From: an uncultured Pelolinea sp.
Lineage (GTDB): Bacteria; Chloroflexota; Anaerolineae; Anaerolineales; Anaerolineaceae
DNA length: 6,044 bases
NCBI GenBank assembly: GCA_937902055.1
Contig: CALGUJ010000150.1
Location: 1 to 6,044 of the forward strand
Direction: 5' to 3'
In this document: piece after piece, positions 1 to 6,044 of the stretch
How positions within the stretch are numbered: position 1 is the stretch's first letter
How the letters are laid out: every line of letters begins with the position of its first letter
Made by a program: the position numbers and the translations under genes
The notes under the pieces: generated by a model
What the model was told of the DNA's origin: nothing
What the model saw: only the letters and a program-made list of their open reading frames with translations
Database searches by the model: none

Positions 1-2592
1 TACAGCATCCGCAACCTTTTTGGTGGTATCCTGCCAGATTTCGATGACGCGTTCGTTCATTTCTTGTTCAGTCAATCGGCCACGTCGATAGGATTTTTGA
101 ACTTCTTCGACGTCTGCGTTCGATTGGGCAATGATCTGTTGTTTCTCTTCCGGAACGGTAACATCGGCAACCGACAGGGTCGTGCCGGAGAGCATGGCAT
201 ATTGGAAACCGATATCCTTGATCTTGTCAGCCACATCTGTGGTGACGTCCTCGCCGCACAGGTCGTAAATTTCGGCAATTAAATTCTTGATGCCGCCTTT
301 TTCCAATACGTCGTTGTAAAACCGGATTTGTTCCGGAAGTATGTAGTTGAACAAAACGCGCCCAACCGTTGTATTGATCACGCGTGCCTCGGGTTTTGCC
401 AACCGTTTATTTTTTTCGTCGAACCAAGTCAAGGTTTTCAGACGAATCTGGGTTTCAATTTTTACCCGATCCAGTCGGAAAGCCATATCGACTTCATCAA
501 GACTGGCGAAAGCCGGCTCTTTCCCGCTGTAACCTTTACGGGGTTCGCGAGTCAGGTAATACACACCCAACACCATGTCCTTCGAAGGTGAAATGATGGG
601 CTCTCCGTCAGCCGGTTTCAGCAGGTTCTTGGAAGCCAGCATTAAATGCCGCGCTTCCCAAACCGCCTTCTCGGAAAGCGGTACGTGCACAGCCATTTGG
701 TCGCCATCGAAGTCTGCATTAAACGCAGTGGTCACCAGAGGATGCAGTTGAATGGCGCTGCCTTCAATTAATACCGGTTCAAAAGCCTGAATTCCCAAGC
801 GGTGCAAGGTTGGCGCACGGTTTAGCAATACCGGTCGATCTTTGATGACCTCTTCCAAAACCTCCCAAACCTCCGGCCGGTTTCTTTCCATCAAACGACG
901 CGCGCCTTTCACGTTGGCGGCGTAATTTTTCTTGACGAGCCCGGCAATCACGAAGGGGCGGTACAGTTCCAACGCCATCGTCTTGGGTAGACCGCATTGG
1001 TACAATTTCAACTTCGGACCGACCACGATCACGGAACGGCCTGAATAATCCACGCGCTTGCCCAGCAGGTTGCGGCGGAAACGGCCTTTCTTGCCTTTCA
1101 GCATATCGCTCAGCGATTTCAATTCGCGCCGCCCTCTGCGAGAGAGCGCTTTGCCGCGTTGCGAGTTGTCAATCAGCGAATCGACAGCTTCCTGCAGCAT
1201 ACGTTTTTCGTTGCGCACGATAACGTCAGGTGCGCCCAATTCCAGCAAACGTTTCAGCCGGTTGTTGCGGTTGATCACGCGCCGGTAAAGATCATTCAGA
1301 TCGGAAGTGGCAAAGCGGCCGCCATCCAGTTGCACCATCGGGCGCAGATCCGGAGGGATAACCGGTAGAACCGAAAGGATCATCCATTCCGGCCGGTTTT
1401 TGGATCGGCGGAATGCCTCAACAACCTTCAACCTTGTCGTACTTTTCTTGCGCTTCTGTTTGCTCTTGGTCGTCTTTACTTCCAGCCATAAATCCTCAGC
1501 CAGTTTATCCAGATCCAGGCGGCTCAGGATGTCCACAAAAGCTTCCGCGCCCATCTCCGCGCGGAACACTTGCCCGTAGCGGAATTTCAGATCGCGGTAT
1601 TGATTTTCACTCAGGAATTTAAAAGGCGCCAATTCTTCCAATTCATCGCGTTGCTCGTCTATTTTGGAACGCACGTCTTGCCGAATTTCGCCCAGCTCGT
1701 TGCTTAAATTGGCAATGTTCAGGTCGGCTTCTGCCCGCACCTTTTCGATTGCCACATCCACCTTTGCCATGTCGTCTTTTACCTGGCTGCGGACTTCGGA
1801 TTCGATCTCTTCCAGTTTTGCTTTCACGGCAGTCTGAACAACCGATAACAACTTGGCATCAATGGTTTCGCCGGCGGCCAGGATAGTTGTTTCCGCTGAT
1901 TTGAAGACCATATCTTTGCGAAGAGTAGTTCCTTCCTTTTCCTGAATGGTCTGTTCCAGTCCCTGGCCTTCTTTGATAATCGGGTCCATTTGCTGCCCGA
2001 TCATGTCATCGATCTTGTTCTCCAGGTCTTTTTTCTTGTCTTCCAGAGTTTTGATTTCCTGGTCGCGAGCGCCTTGGATTTCTTTGATGCGATTTTCCAG
2101 GTTCGTCATTTCTTCCTGGTTGACATTGTCAATCTCTTCTTCCAGGCGATTCAGAGCTTTTTGTTTGGCATCCTCATCCACGAAAGAGACAATGTATTGG
2201 GCAAAGTAAAGGACCCGGTCCAAATTCCTGCGAGAGATATTGAGGAGCAAACCGAGGTAGGAGGGCACGCGGCGGGTATACCAAATATGGGCAACCGGGG
2301 AAGCCAGATCAATGTGGCCCATCCGCTCACGGCGGACGGATGACCGGGTTACTTCAACACCGCACTTATCGCAAACGATTCCTTTATAACGGGGGTTTTT
2401 ATATTTACCACAATAACATTGGTAATCGCGAGTAGGTCCAAAAATTGCCTCGCAGAACAATCCATCTTTTTCAGGACGTAATCGGCGATAATTGATTGTC
2501 TCAGGTTTTGTTACTTCGCCATAAGACCAGGAACGGATTGTATCGGGAGAGGCTAAACTAATTCGGAGTGCTACCAGGCTTTTTGTTTCCAC
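1..2592 (-). CDS. rpoC: DNA-directed RNA polymerase subunit beta' (N-terminal 864 residues, 3' end beyond window)
   Basis: This is the largest catalytic subunit of RNA polymerase, supplying the active-site Mg ligands, clamp and secondary channel. The GTG start is set by a strong Shine-Dalgarno 6 bases upstream, and the frame stays open to the window edge. In order I see: the N-terminal zinc ribbon with Cys59, Cys61, Cys74 and Cys77; a long charged insertion (about residues 140-325); the conserved core resuming at [12 protein letters not shown]; the [18 protein letters not shown] block; [15 protein letters not shown] (506-520); NRAPTLHR from 591; and the catalytic NADFDGD at 625-631, with Asp627, Asp629 and Asp631 as Mg ligands. 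The last visible part matches the secondary-channel rim helices, so bridge helix, trigger loop and C-terminus are missing. From the [11 protein letters not shown] block onward, motifs sit 167 residues later than in E. coli, which the insertion accounts for. The gene directly upstream is a histidine kinase rather than rpoB. Identity is certain. Confidence 0.98.
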   Translation of the reverse strand, partial: METKSLVALRISLASPDTIRSWSYGEVTKPETINYRRLRPEKDGLFCEAIFGPTRDYQCYCGKYKNPRYKGIVCDKCGVEVTRSSVRRERMGHIDLASPVAHIWYTRRVPSYLGLLLNISRRNLDRVLYFAQYIVSFVDEDAKQKALNRLEEEIDNVNQEEMTNLENRIKEIQGARDQEIKTLEDKKKDLENKIDDMIGQQMDPIIKEGQGLEQTIQEKEGTTLRKDMVFKSAETTILAAGETIDAKLLSVVQTAVKAKLEEIESEVRSQVKDDMAKVDVAIEKVRAEADLNIANLSNELGEIRQDVRSKIDEQRDELEELAPFKFLSENQYRDLKFRYGQVFRAEMGAEAFVDILSRLDLDKLAEDLWLEVKTTKSKQKRKKSTTRLKVVEAFRRSKNRPEWMILSVLPVIPPDLRPMVQLDGGRFATSDLNDLYRRVINRNNRLKRLLELGAPDVIVRNEKRMLQEAVDSLIDNSQRGKALSRRGRRELKSLSDMLKGKKGRFRRNLLGKRVDYSGRSVIVVGPKLKLYQCGLPKTMALELYRPFVIAGLVKKNYAANVKGARRLMERNRPEVWEVLEEVIKDRPVLLNRAPTLHRLGIQAFEPVLIEGSAIQLHPLVTTAFNADFDGDQMAVHVPLSEKAVWEARHLMLASKNLLKPADGEPIISPSKDMVLGVYYLTREPRKGYSGKEPAFASLDEVDMAFRLDRVKIETQIRLKTLTWFDEKNKRLAKPEARVINTTVGRVLFNYILPEQIRFYNDVLEKGGIKNLIAEIYDLCGEDVTTDVADKIKDIGFQYAMLSGTTLSVADVTVPEEKQQIIAQSNADVEEVQKSYRRGRLTEQEMNERVIEIWQDTTKKVADAV
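1618..2175 (-). other. Coiled-coil insertion within beta' (about residues 140-325)
   Basis: Between the conserved segment [10 protein letters not shown] (Tyr129 on) and [10 protein letters not shown] (Phe326 on) lie about 185 residues that E. coli beta' mostly lacks. They are very rich in Glu, Lys, Asp, Gln and Arg, with Leu, Ile and Val at heptad-like spacing (for example [38 protein letters not shown]). This suggests two or more long helices, probably an antiparallel coiled coil, with a less helical stretch near the middle ([12 protein letters not shown]). Thermus and Deinococcus beta' also carry a large lineage-specific insertion in this general area, but made of beta-rich modules. Boundaries are by eye and good to perhaps 10 residues. 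No function is assigned. Confidence 0.85.
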
Positions 2593-2598
2593 TAATCT

Positions 2599-2606
2599 AC
2601 CTCCTT
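2599..2606 (-). promoter_or_regulatory. rpoC ribosome binding site
   Basis: AAGGAGGT on the minus strand is an almost full anti-16S match, followed by a 6-base spacer (AGATTA) and GTG. It decides the rpoC start: the following codons read [10 protein letters not shown] and lead straight into the conserved N-terminus. It is by far the strongest Shine-Dalgarno in the window, as expected for a highly expressed gene. Confidence 0.93.
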
Positions 2607-2618
2607 GGGAAGTCGAGG

Positions 2619-2633
2619 AATCTTAATAAGATT
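2619..2633. repeat. 15-base inverted repeat in the rpoC leader
   Basis: AATCTTA-A-TAAGATT has perfect 7-base arms around a single central base. It sits about +38 to +52 from the predicted transcription start, just ahead of the ribosome binding site, and overlaps the neighbouring palindrome by 2 bases. It could be an operator half of a double site. As RNA it would give only a weak A-U stem, and it has no U-tract, so it is not a terminator. Confidence 0.6.
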
Positions 2634-2645
2634 AATAATTATTAA
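2632..2645. repeat. 14-base perfect palindrome in the rpoC leader
   Basis: TTAATAATTATTAA is its own reverse complement and contains only A and T. It abuts the AATCTTA-A-TAAGATT repeat, and both contain TTAATAA on the plus strand, starting 9 bases apart (2623 and 2632). The arrangement resembles tandem protein-binding sites downstream of a promoter, but AT-rich DNA yields short palindromes easily, so function is unproven. Confidence 0.55.
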
Positions 2646-2676
2646 CAGAATTCATCCTATACGCAGACAAACTGAC

Positions 2677-2705
2677 ATTATAACATAAAATGATGATATT
2701 AATTA
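2677..2705 (-). promoter_or_regulatory. Putative rpoC promoter (extended -10)
   Basis: On the minus strand, TGTTATAAT (2685-2677) is a consensus TATAAT with the TGn extension. At 17-base spacing the -35 position (2705-2700) reads TAATTA, a poor match to TTGACA, so recognition would rest on the extended -10 and the AT-rich upstream DNA. The predicted start of transcription is near 2670, giving a leader of about 78 bases before GTG. TTGGAT also occurs upstream but 22 bases from the -10, too far. The site lies in the only sizeable gap between genes. It is a sequence prediction only. Confidence 0.7.
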
Positions 2706-2732
2706 TCCAATTTCCCCCAATCCAGTAATTGA

Positions 2733-4274
2733 TTAAGGTCTGCCGGGGATACAAATGCTGAATTTTGAACCTCTTCCAAGTTCACTATCGATCTTCAAAC
2801 TCCCATTGTGAAATCTGGCGATACGGTTTACTAATGCCAATCCGGGCCAATCCTCGGTTTGAAAGTGGGATTTCTCCAGCATTTCGATATCAACCTGAGA
2901 AATTCCCTTGCCTTCATCCTTAATCGTGACATTCCATTCCTCAGCAGTTTGTGATTCCTCCACAGTAATCGCCCCGCTTATATGGGAATTTCGCAAAGCA
3001 TTATTCAATAGAATGTGCAGTGCCGCTAAAATAAATATGCGATCCATCATGACCGGAGCAGTTGTTTGGGAATGGATGATGATTTCCAATCTCTTTTGCC
3101 GGGCTTCGGCCTGAACTAGATCGACCGCTCGCTGCAGGATTTCTTTCGGTTGGTTCATCGATAATCGTAAACCGCCATCAGCCTCCAAGCGGCTGATTTC
3201 AAATAAATCGTCTACGATTGCGGCAATATCCTCCACACCGTTTCCGATCATGGAGAGGTATTCGCATTGTTTTGGATTCATCTCTCCAACCATGCCCATC
3301 AGCTTTGAAAATCCCTGCAAATTAACCAGCGCTGATTTAAAATCGTGGCAAACAGTATCGATGGCAAGCTCCAAATATGCCCTTTTTTGAAAGGAGTCAG
3401 ATTCATCCGTAAGGAACAGAAACGCGAGTGTCTGCCCCATTCTTCCGCTTATTTTTTGTCCCTTTACCTGAAAATTGCGATTCTGCGCTTGGATATCCAT
3501 CTGGATAACATCACCCACCCCCGCCAGCCAATCCTTCAATCCAGCATGGCTGAGGATATCATCCAAATCATCCGATGTCCAACTTTTTCCACGTTGGTTG
3601 GTATATAAAAGTTCTCCTTCTGCGGATAAAACCAGGATAGGAAACTCAGCAATATTAAATCCGCGAGAAAATACTTCCGATTGTTCAGAGCTATCCAGCC
3701 GTTCACGGGAGTATTTACAGGTATATTTCAATGCCTCTGATATCTGCGCGATCAATTCCAGCTCGAAATCGGTAAACTCCTTTATGGCTTCATACGTCAG
3801 ACGAAAATAGCCGTTGATTTCTGCTTCCTGTAAAAAATGAAATGCAGCGATAGTCTTTGGATATTTTTTTTCCGGGGAGAACTTGATAGAATGAATCTTT
3901 GCCGTGTCCGGGATTAACAATTGGATTTTGTTATCCAATTGTTGTATGAGCTGATCATCCAGATACGTATACTCTCCGGAAAAATCCCCGCATTCAGCGC
4001 TGAATTGGCTTACTTTGCTAAATGCCCGTTCTTCATTTACCCATAAGCGGATACTACTGCCTGCCAGGCGAATATCGTCAATAACAGAATCCAAAAATTG
4101 CTGAGTATTTTCCGATTCGAAAAACTTCCTGAAAATTTTTTCCCGAACGGATTGAATTTTTAATTCCTGGTTTTGCCTGTTAAGTGAATCATCTAGATGT
4201 TGAAAATATGCACGCAAGTCAGGGTCTTTGATGGCAAGAGGATTGAATAATTGATTGCCCGATTTCCTTTGCAT
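2733..4274 (-). CDS. Soluble sensor histidine kinase (GAF/PAS-like sensor, HisKA, divergent HATPase_c)
   Basis: The 513-residue protein is predicted to autophosphorylate on His and pass the phosphate to an unidentified response regulator. It has no signal peptide or membrane span, so it should be cytoplasmic. A charged helix (about 25-55) leads into a GAF-like region (about 55-185) and then a PAS-like region (about 205-290); both assignments rest on layout and are tentative. The dimerisation helix follows with the phospho-acceptor His310 in CHDFKSALVNLQGF, similar to the common HDLKSPL type but with Ala for Pro. The ATPase domain has the N-box Asn425 in ILLNNALRN, the G1 box DEGKGI (Asp453, Gly455, Gly457) and a reduced G2 box WPGLALV (Gly478), ending in GRGSKFSICIP. 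The lid between G1 and G2 is several residues shorter than usual. ATG at 4274 is the only reasonable start, because a stop codon lies in frame 4 codons upstream. It follows the C69 gene by 15 bases. No regulator gene is in view. Confidence 0.92.
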   Translation of the reverse strand: MQRKSGNQLFNPLAIKDPDLRAYFQHLDDSLNRQNQELKIQSVREKIFRKFFESENTQQFLDSVIDDIRLAGSSIRLWVNEERAFSKVSQFSAECGDFSGEYTYLDDQLIQQLDNKIQLLIPDTAKIHSIKFSPEKKYPKTIAAFHFLQEAEINGYFRLTYEAIKEFTDFELELIAQISEALKYTCKYSRERLDSSEQSEVFSRGFNIAEFPILVLSAEGELLYTNQRGKSWTSDDLDDILSHAGLKDWLAGVGDVIQMDIQAQNRNFQVKGQKISGRMGQTLAFLFLTDESDSFQKRAYLELAIDTVCHDFKSALVNLQGFSKLMGMVGEMNPKQCEYLSMIGNGVEDIAAIVDDLFEISRLEADGGLRLSMNQPKEILQRAVDLVQAEARQKRLEIIIHSQTTAPVMMDRIFILAALHILLNNALRNSHISGAITVEESQTAEEWNVTIKDEGKGISQVDIEMLEKSHFQTEDWPGLALVNRIARFHNGSLKIDSELGRGSKFSICIPGRP

Positions 4275-4286
4275 ATTTAATCTTTA

Positions 4287-4291
4287 CTCCT
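4287..4291 (-). promoter_or_regulatory. Ribosome binding site of the histidine kinase gene
   Basis: AGGAG overlaps the TAG stop of the C69 gene and lies 12 bases before the kinase ATG, longer than the usual 5-9. No nearer purine-rich site is visible. This suggests modest initiation, perhaps helped by ribosomes finishing the upstream gene. Confidence 0.55.
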
Positions 4292-5618
4292 ATACAGGTA
4301 TTTTAGCGTTTCTGTTTAATTTCCGCCATTGCCAATCGTAGTAGAAGGCATTCTTCTTCCCCGCTGCCAGGTACCGGATAGATTCATACCACTGTCGGGA
4401 CAGGGATCGCGACATTACGAATGTATTCTCGCTGAATGCCTTGCGCCTATTAAAATCCGAATTTGGAATTTTTAAAATTTGTTCCAGCCATTCATTTTCG
4501 ATTGCATTCCGATTTTCATTAATAATTTTGGAACGACTGGAAAAATCTTTTAAAGCAGTTCGATGCAGCAATTCATGGTCCCACCAAAGAGAATCGACGT
4601 TGAAATATGCATCCGGTTTCGGGCCGGCAGTATCAGGCAACCCGACATCCAGCCAGATCGGCTTGAAAAGGCTCAGGCAAGGGGCTGATGTTCCGGTCGC
4701 AAAATGTTGGTCGCCATCTTCGCTCAATCGGCAAACGAGAGAGCCAGTCGTTTGACTTTGGCGGATCGGGCCGAAGCCCTCATGCATACATACCGTCCAT
4801 TCGGTCAATGAACGATCTGGTGCCCAAGTCTCATCAGCGGTATGCTGTCGGAGCAGTGAGAACATGGATTTAATATCGATCTTTCCTTCATTAGTTAGCA
4901 AAAACTCATTGGTGCAATTTCTGCGATTTCGCGCACGGCTGAAGGTGGAAAAAATAAAGTCGGAATAACAATCGGCAAAATGGAAATCCGATTTATTCTT
5001 GCACCAATTCCGGTCAATTGCTACCCTTACCAGATCCTCTGAGGCCAGATCCCATCGACTCCCGATAGTGAGTCGATTTGAGATCGAATAAAAATTCTTT
5101 ACCTTCAGCGCAGCCCACTGCTTATCGGCCGTCTCCAACACCCAGGCTTCTTTCCTGTCAGCGATCAGGAAACTATTGTGATAAAACAATCCATGTGTCG
5201 CGCTGCAATTTCCACTTTGCCCGTATTTTTCCAATAGGCCTACAATTACGTGCAGTGCTTCCTCCGCGCTGGCTGAACGTTCCAGGGCCAGGCGCAGCAT
5301 GTCCATTCCGATCAGCCCAGGTTCCTTTCCAGTTCGAAGTTTGGTAAAAACCGCTTCGTTGCCGATGGCAACGCCATTTTCATTCACCCCCATTTCCGCT
5401 CCCCAAATCCAATATGGTTTGGAAAGCAGCACGCTGAAGGTTTTTTCAATCTGGGGAATTTCAATATATGTGCATTTTACTTTTTCATCCGGATGATGAC
5501 TGGTGCCTTGGATGACTTCCAAATATTGAGCTTCGTTCGGTTCCCGGTCGGAATTCTTGGCAAAATATGTTTTCTTATCCTTGGTCGCAATCGGTAAGGC
5601 TACAGCAGTATCGCACAT
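4290..5618 (-). CDS. Secernin-like family C69 Ntn-hydrolase (putative dipeptidase/amidohydrolase)
   Basis: The 442-residue protein starts MCDTAVALP. Removal of Met would expose Cys2, the nucleophile of N-terminal nucleophile hydrolases of peptidase family C69, followed by the typical AKNSDREPNEAQ (20-31). Other family blocks are IWGAEMGVNENGVAIGNEAV (71-90), LLEKYGQSGNC (128-138), HNSFLIADRKEAWVLET (147-163), ISNRLTIG (179-186), LLRQHT (255-260), TGSLV (291-295) and ATGTSAPCLSLFKPI (307-321). These match the secernin branch rather than the secreted lactobacillar PepD type. The length is slightly above the ~415-425 of animal secernins. There is no signal peptide, so it is probably cytoplasmic. 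Family members are annotated as dipeptidases, but secernins have no firmly established peptidase activity and the substrate cannot be read here. It begins 9 bases after the cmk stop and ends 15 bases before the kinase gene. The C-terminal ~110 residues are the least familiar. Confidence 0.93.
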   Translation of the reverse strand: MCDTAVALPIATKDKKTYFAKNSDREPNEAQYLEVIQGTSHHPDEKVKCTYIEIPQIEKTFSVLLSKPYWIWGAEMGVNENGVAIGNEAVFTKLRTGKEPGLIGMDMLRLALERSASAEEALHVIVGLLEKYGQSGNCSATHGLFYHNSFLIADRKEAWVLETADKQWAALKVKNFYSISNRLTIGSRWDLASEDLVRVAIDRNWCKNKSDFHFADCYSDFIFSTFSRARNRRNCTNEFLLTNEGKIDIKSMFSLLRQHTADETWAPDRSLTEWTVCMHEGFGPIRQSQTTGSLVCRLSEDGDQHFATGTSAPCLSLFKPIWLDVGLPDTAGPKPDAYFNVDSLWWDHELLHRTALKDFSSRSKIINENRNAIENEWLEQILKIPNSDFNRRKAFSENTFVMSRSLSRQWYESIRYLAAGKKNAFYYDWQWRKLNRNAKIPV

Positions 5619-5623
5619 AAAAA

Positions 5624-5629
5624 CCTCTT
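5624..5629 (-). promoter_or_regulatory. Ribosome binding site of the C69 gene
   Basis: AAGAGG overlaps the cmk stop codon (5630-5628) and is followed by TTTTT and ATG. It supports the start that places Cys at position 2, which the catalytic mechanism requires, and indicates co-translation with cmk. Confidence 0.75.
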
Positions 5630-6044
5630 ATTTATGGGTTAATTGGAATATTTCCTCAATCACTTCCTCTTTTGTTCTTCCATCCGTATCGATAATTACT
5701 GCATCTGGCGCTGCCGTTAATGGCGCTACTTCTCGGGATGAATCAAGCTCATCTCGCATCTTCATGTTTTTGAGAATTTCCTCAAAACCAGTTTGGTTTC
5801 CACGTGCCTTTTCTTCCTGAAAACGTCTTTTAGCTCGTTCTTCCGCTGACGCTTTTAAAAAGATCTTTAAGTCGGCGTCTGGCAGCACCACTGTCCCGAT
5901 ATCCCTGCCAACCATTACCACGTCACCTTGCATTCCAAAATAACGTTGTTGTTCGGTCAGTACTTTTCGCACCTCCCGATATGCCGATACTTGTGATACT
6001 GAATTGTTGACTTTCTCTCCCCTGATCTCCCAGGTTACGTCTTC
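5628..6044 (-). CDS. cmk: Cytidylate kinase (C-terminal 138 residues; 5' end beyond window)
   Basis: This enzyme phosphorylates CMP and dCMP with ATP in pyrimidine nucleotide salvage and recycling. The frame is open to the right edge, beginning EDVTWEIRGEKVNNSVSQVS. Bacterial CMP kinases are about 220 residues, so roughly 80-85 N-terminal residues, including the P-loop, are missing. Visible family blocks are NNSVSQVSAYREVRKVL, the CMP-binding segment VMVGRDIGTVVLPDADLKIFL, and the lid ASAEERAKRRFQEE with its arginines. The C-terminus ends VIEEIFQLTHK. A GTG at 5972 is inside the conserved YREVRKVL block, so it is not the start. The downstream C69 gene follows after 9 bases. No damage is seen in the visible part. 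Confidence 0.95.
   Translation of the reverse strand, partial: EDVTWEIRGEKVNNSVSQVSAYREVRKVLTEQQRYFGMQGDVVMVGRDIGTVVLPDADLKIFLKASAEERAKRRFQEEKARGNQTGFEEILKNMKMRDELDSSREVAPLTAAPDAVIIDTDGRTKEEVIEEIFQLTHK

Larger units (their letters stand above)
2593..2732 (-). other. AT-rich intergenic region between histidine kinase gene and rpoC
   Basis: The gap holds the putative extended -10 promoter, paired palindromes and the rpoC Shine-Dalgarno. I found no credible small gene and no G+C-rich hairpin with a T-run that would end transcription from the kinase gene. The part next to the kinase stop contains only a loose CAATT...AATTG pair around a G-rich stretch. Confidence 0.75.

Noticed and set aside
779..997. 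Minus-strand 72-codon open frame inside rpoC.
   Set aside because: It is out of frame with rpoC across the conserved region just before NADFDGD, so it is a shadow.
64..2343. Many plus-strand open frames opposite rpoC, the longest 117 codons at 1990-2343.
   Set aside because: They lie antisense to strongly conserved beta' sequence; their products have low-complexity, shadow-like composition, and none matches a family I recognise.
2593..2670. A riboswitch or protein-binding RNA leader before rpoC.
   Set aside because: The leader is short and A+T-rich, with no recognised aptamer core; only the DNA palindromes stand out.
2700..2732. A possible terminator after the kinase stop (CAATT...AATTG around a G-rich stretch).
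   Set aside because: The arms are only 5 bases and A+T-rich with a long loop, and no proper T-run follows.
3345..3810. Plus-strand open frames of 87 and 111 codons opposite the kinase gene.
   Set aside because: They are antisense to the PAS-like and linker part of an intact kinase, with no recognisable protein character.
5628..5972. A 114-residue protein starting at GTG 5972 as a complete small gene.
   Set aside because: The frame continues upstream to the window edge with clear cytidylate kinase sequence, so this is an internal codon of cmk.
1..6044. Transposons, CRISPR arrays, tRNA or rRNA genes, or a new defence system.
   Set aside because: No transposase or integrase sequence, direct-repeat array, RNA gene or defence-type gene was seen. 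The window is nearly filled by four identifiable genes.

Overview
The window is a densely packed stretch of bacterial chromosome with every recognised gene on the minus strand. In transcription order they are: the 3' part of a cytidylate kinase gene (cmk, cut by the right edge), a secernin-like family C69 Ntn-hydrolase, a soluble sensor histidine kinase, and the first 864 codons of rpoC (RNA polymerase beta', cut by the left edge). The host looks like Chloroflexota, probably close to Anaerolineae. This is inferred from the general look of the proteins, the long coiled-coil insertion near the N-terminus of beta', and the unusual position of rpoC. No ribosomal RNA or other decisive marker is present.

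Layout: 5628-6044 holds the C-terminal 138 residues of cmk. After 9 bases comes the C69 gene (4290-5618), and after 15 more bases the histidine kinase gene (2733-4274). These short gaps, with ribosome binding sites overlapping the preceding stop codons, indicate one polycistronic unit. A 140-base AT-rich gap (2593-2732) then carries what looks like a separate promoter (extended -10, TGTTATAAT), a roughly 78-base leader containing two abutting AT-rich palindromes, and a near-perfect Shine-Dalgarno before the GTG start of rpoC. There is no convincing terminator between the kinase gene and this promoter, so some read-through into rpoC is possible.

Functionally this is housekeeping (CMP/dCMP phosphorylation, transcription) flanking two accessory-looking genes: a presumed amidohydrolase or peptidase with an N-terminal catalytic Cys, and a cytoplasmic GAF/PAS-like kinase with no response regulator in view. 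Points worth a second look are the detachment of rpoC from rpoB, the ~185-residue coiled-coil insertion in beta', the paired palindromes in the rpoC leader, and the degenerate ATP lid and H-box of the orphan kinase. I see no mobile element, CRISPR array, RNA gene or clearly new system.
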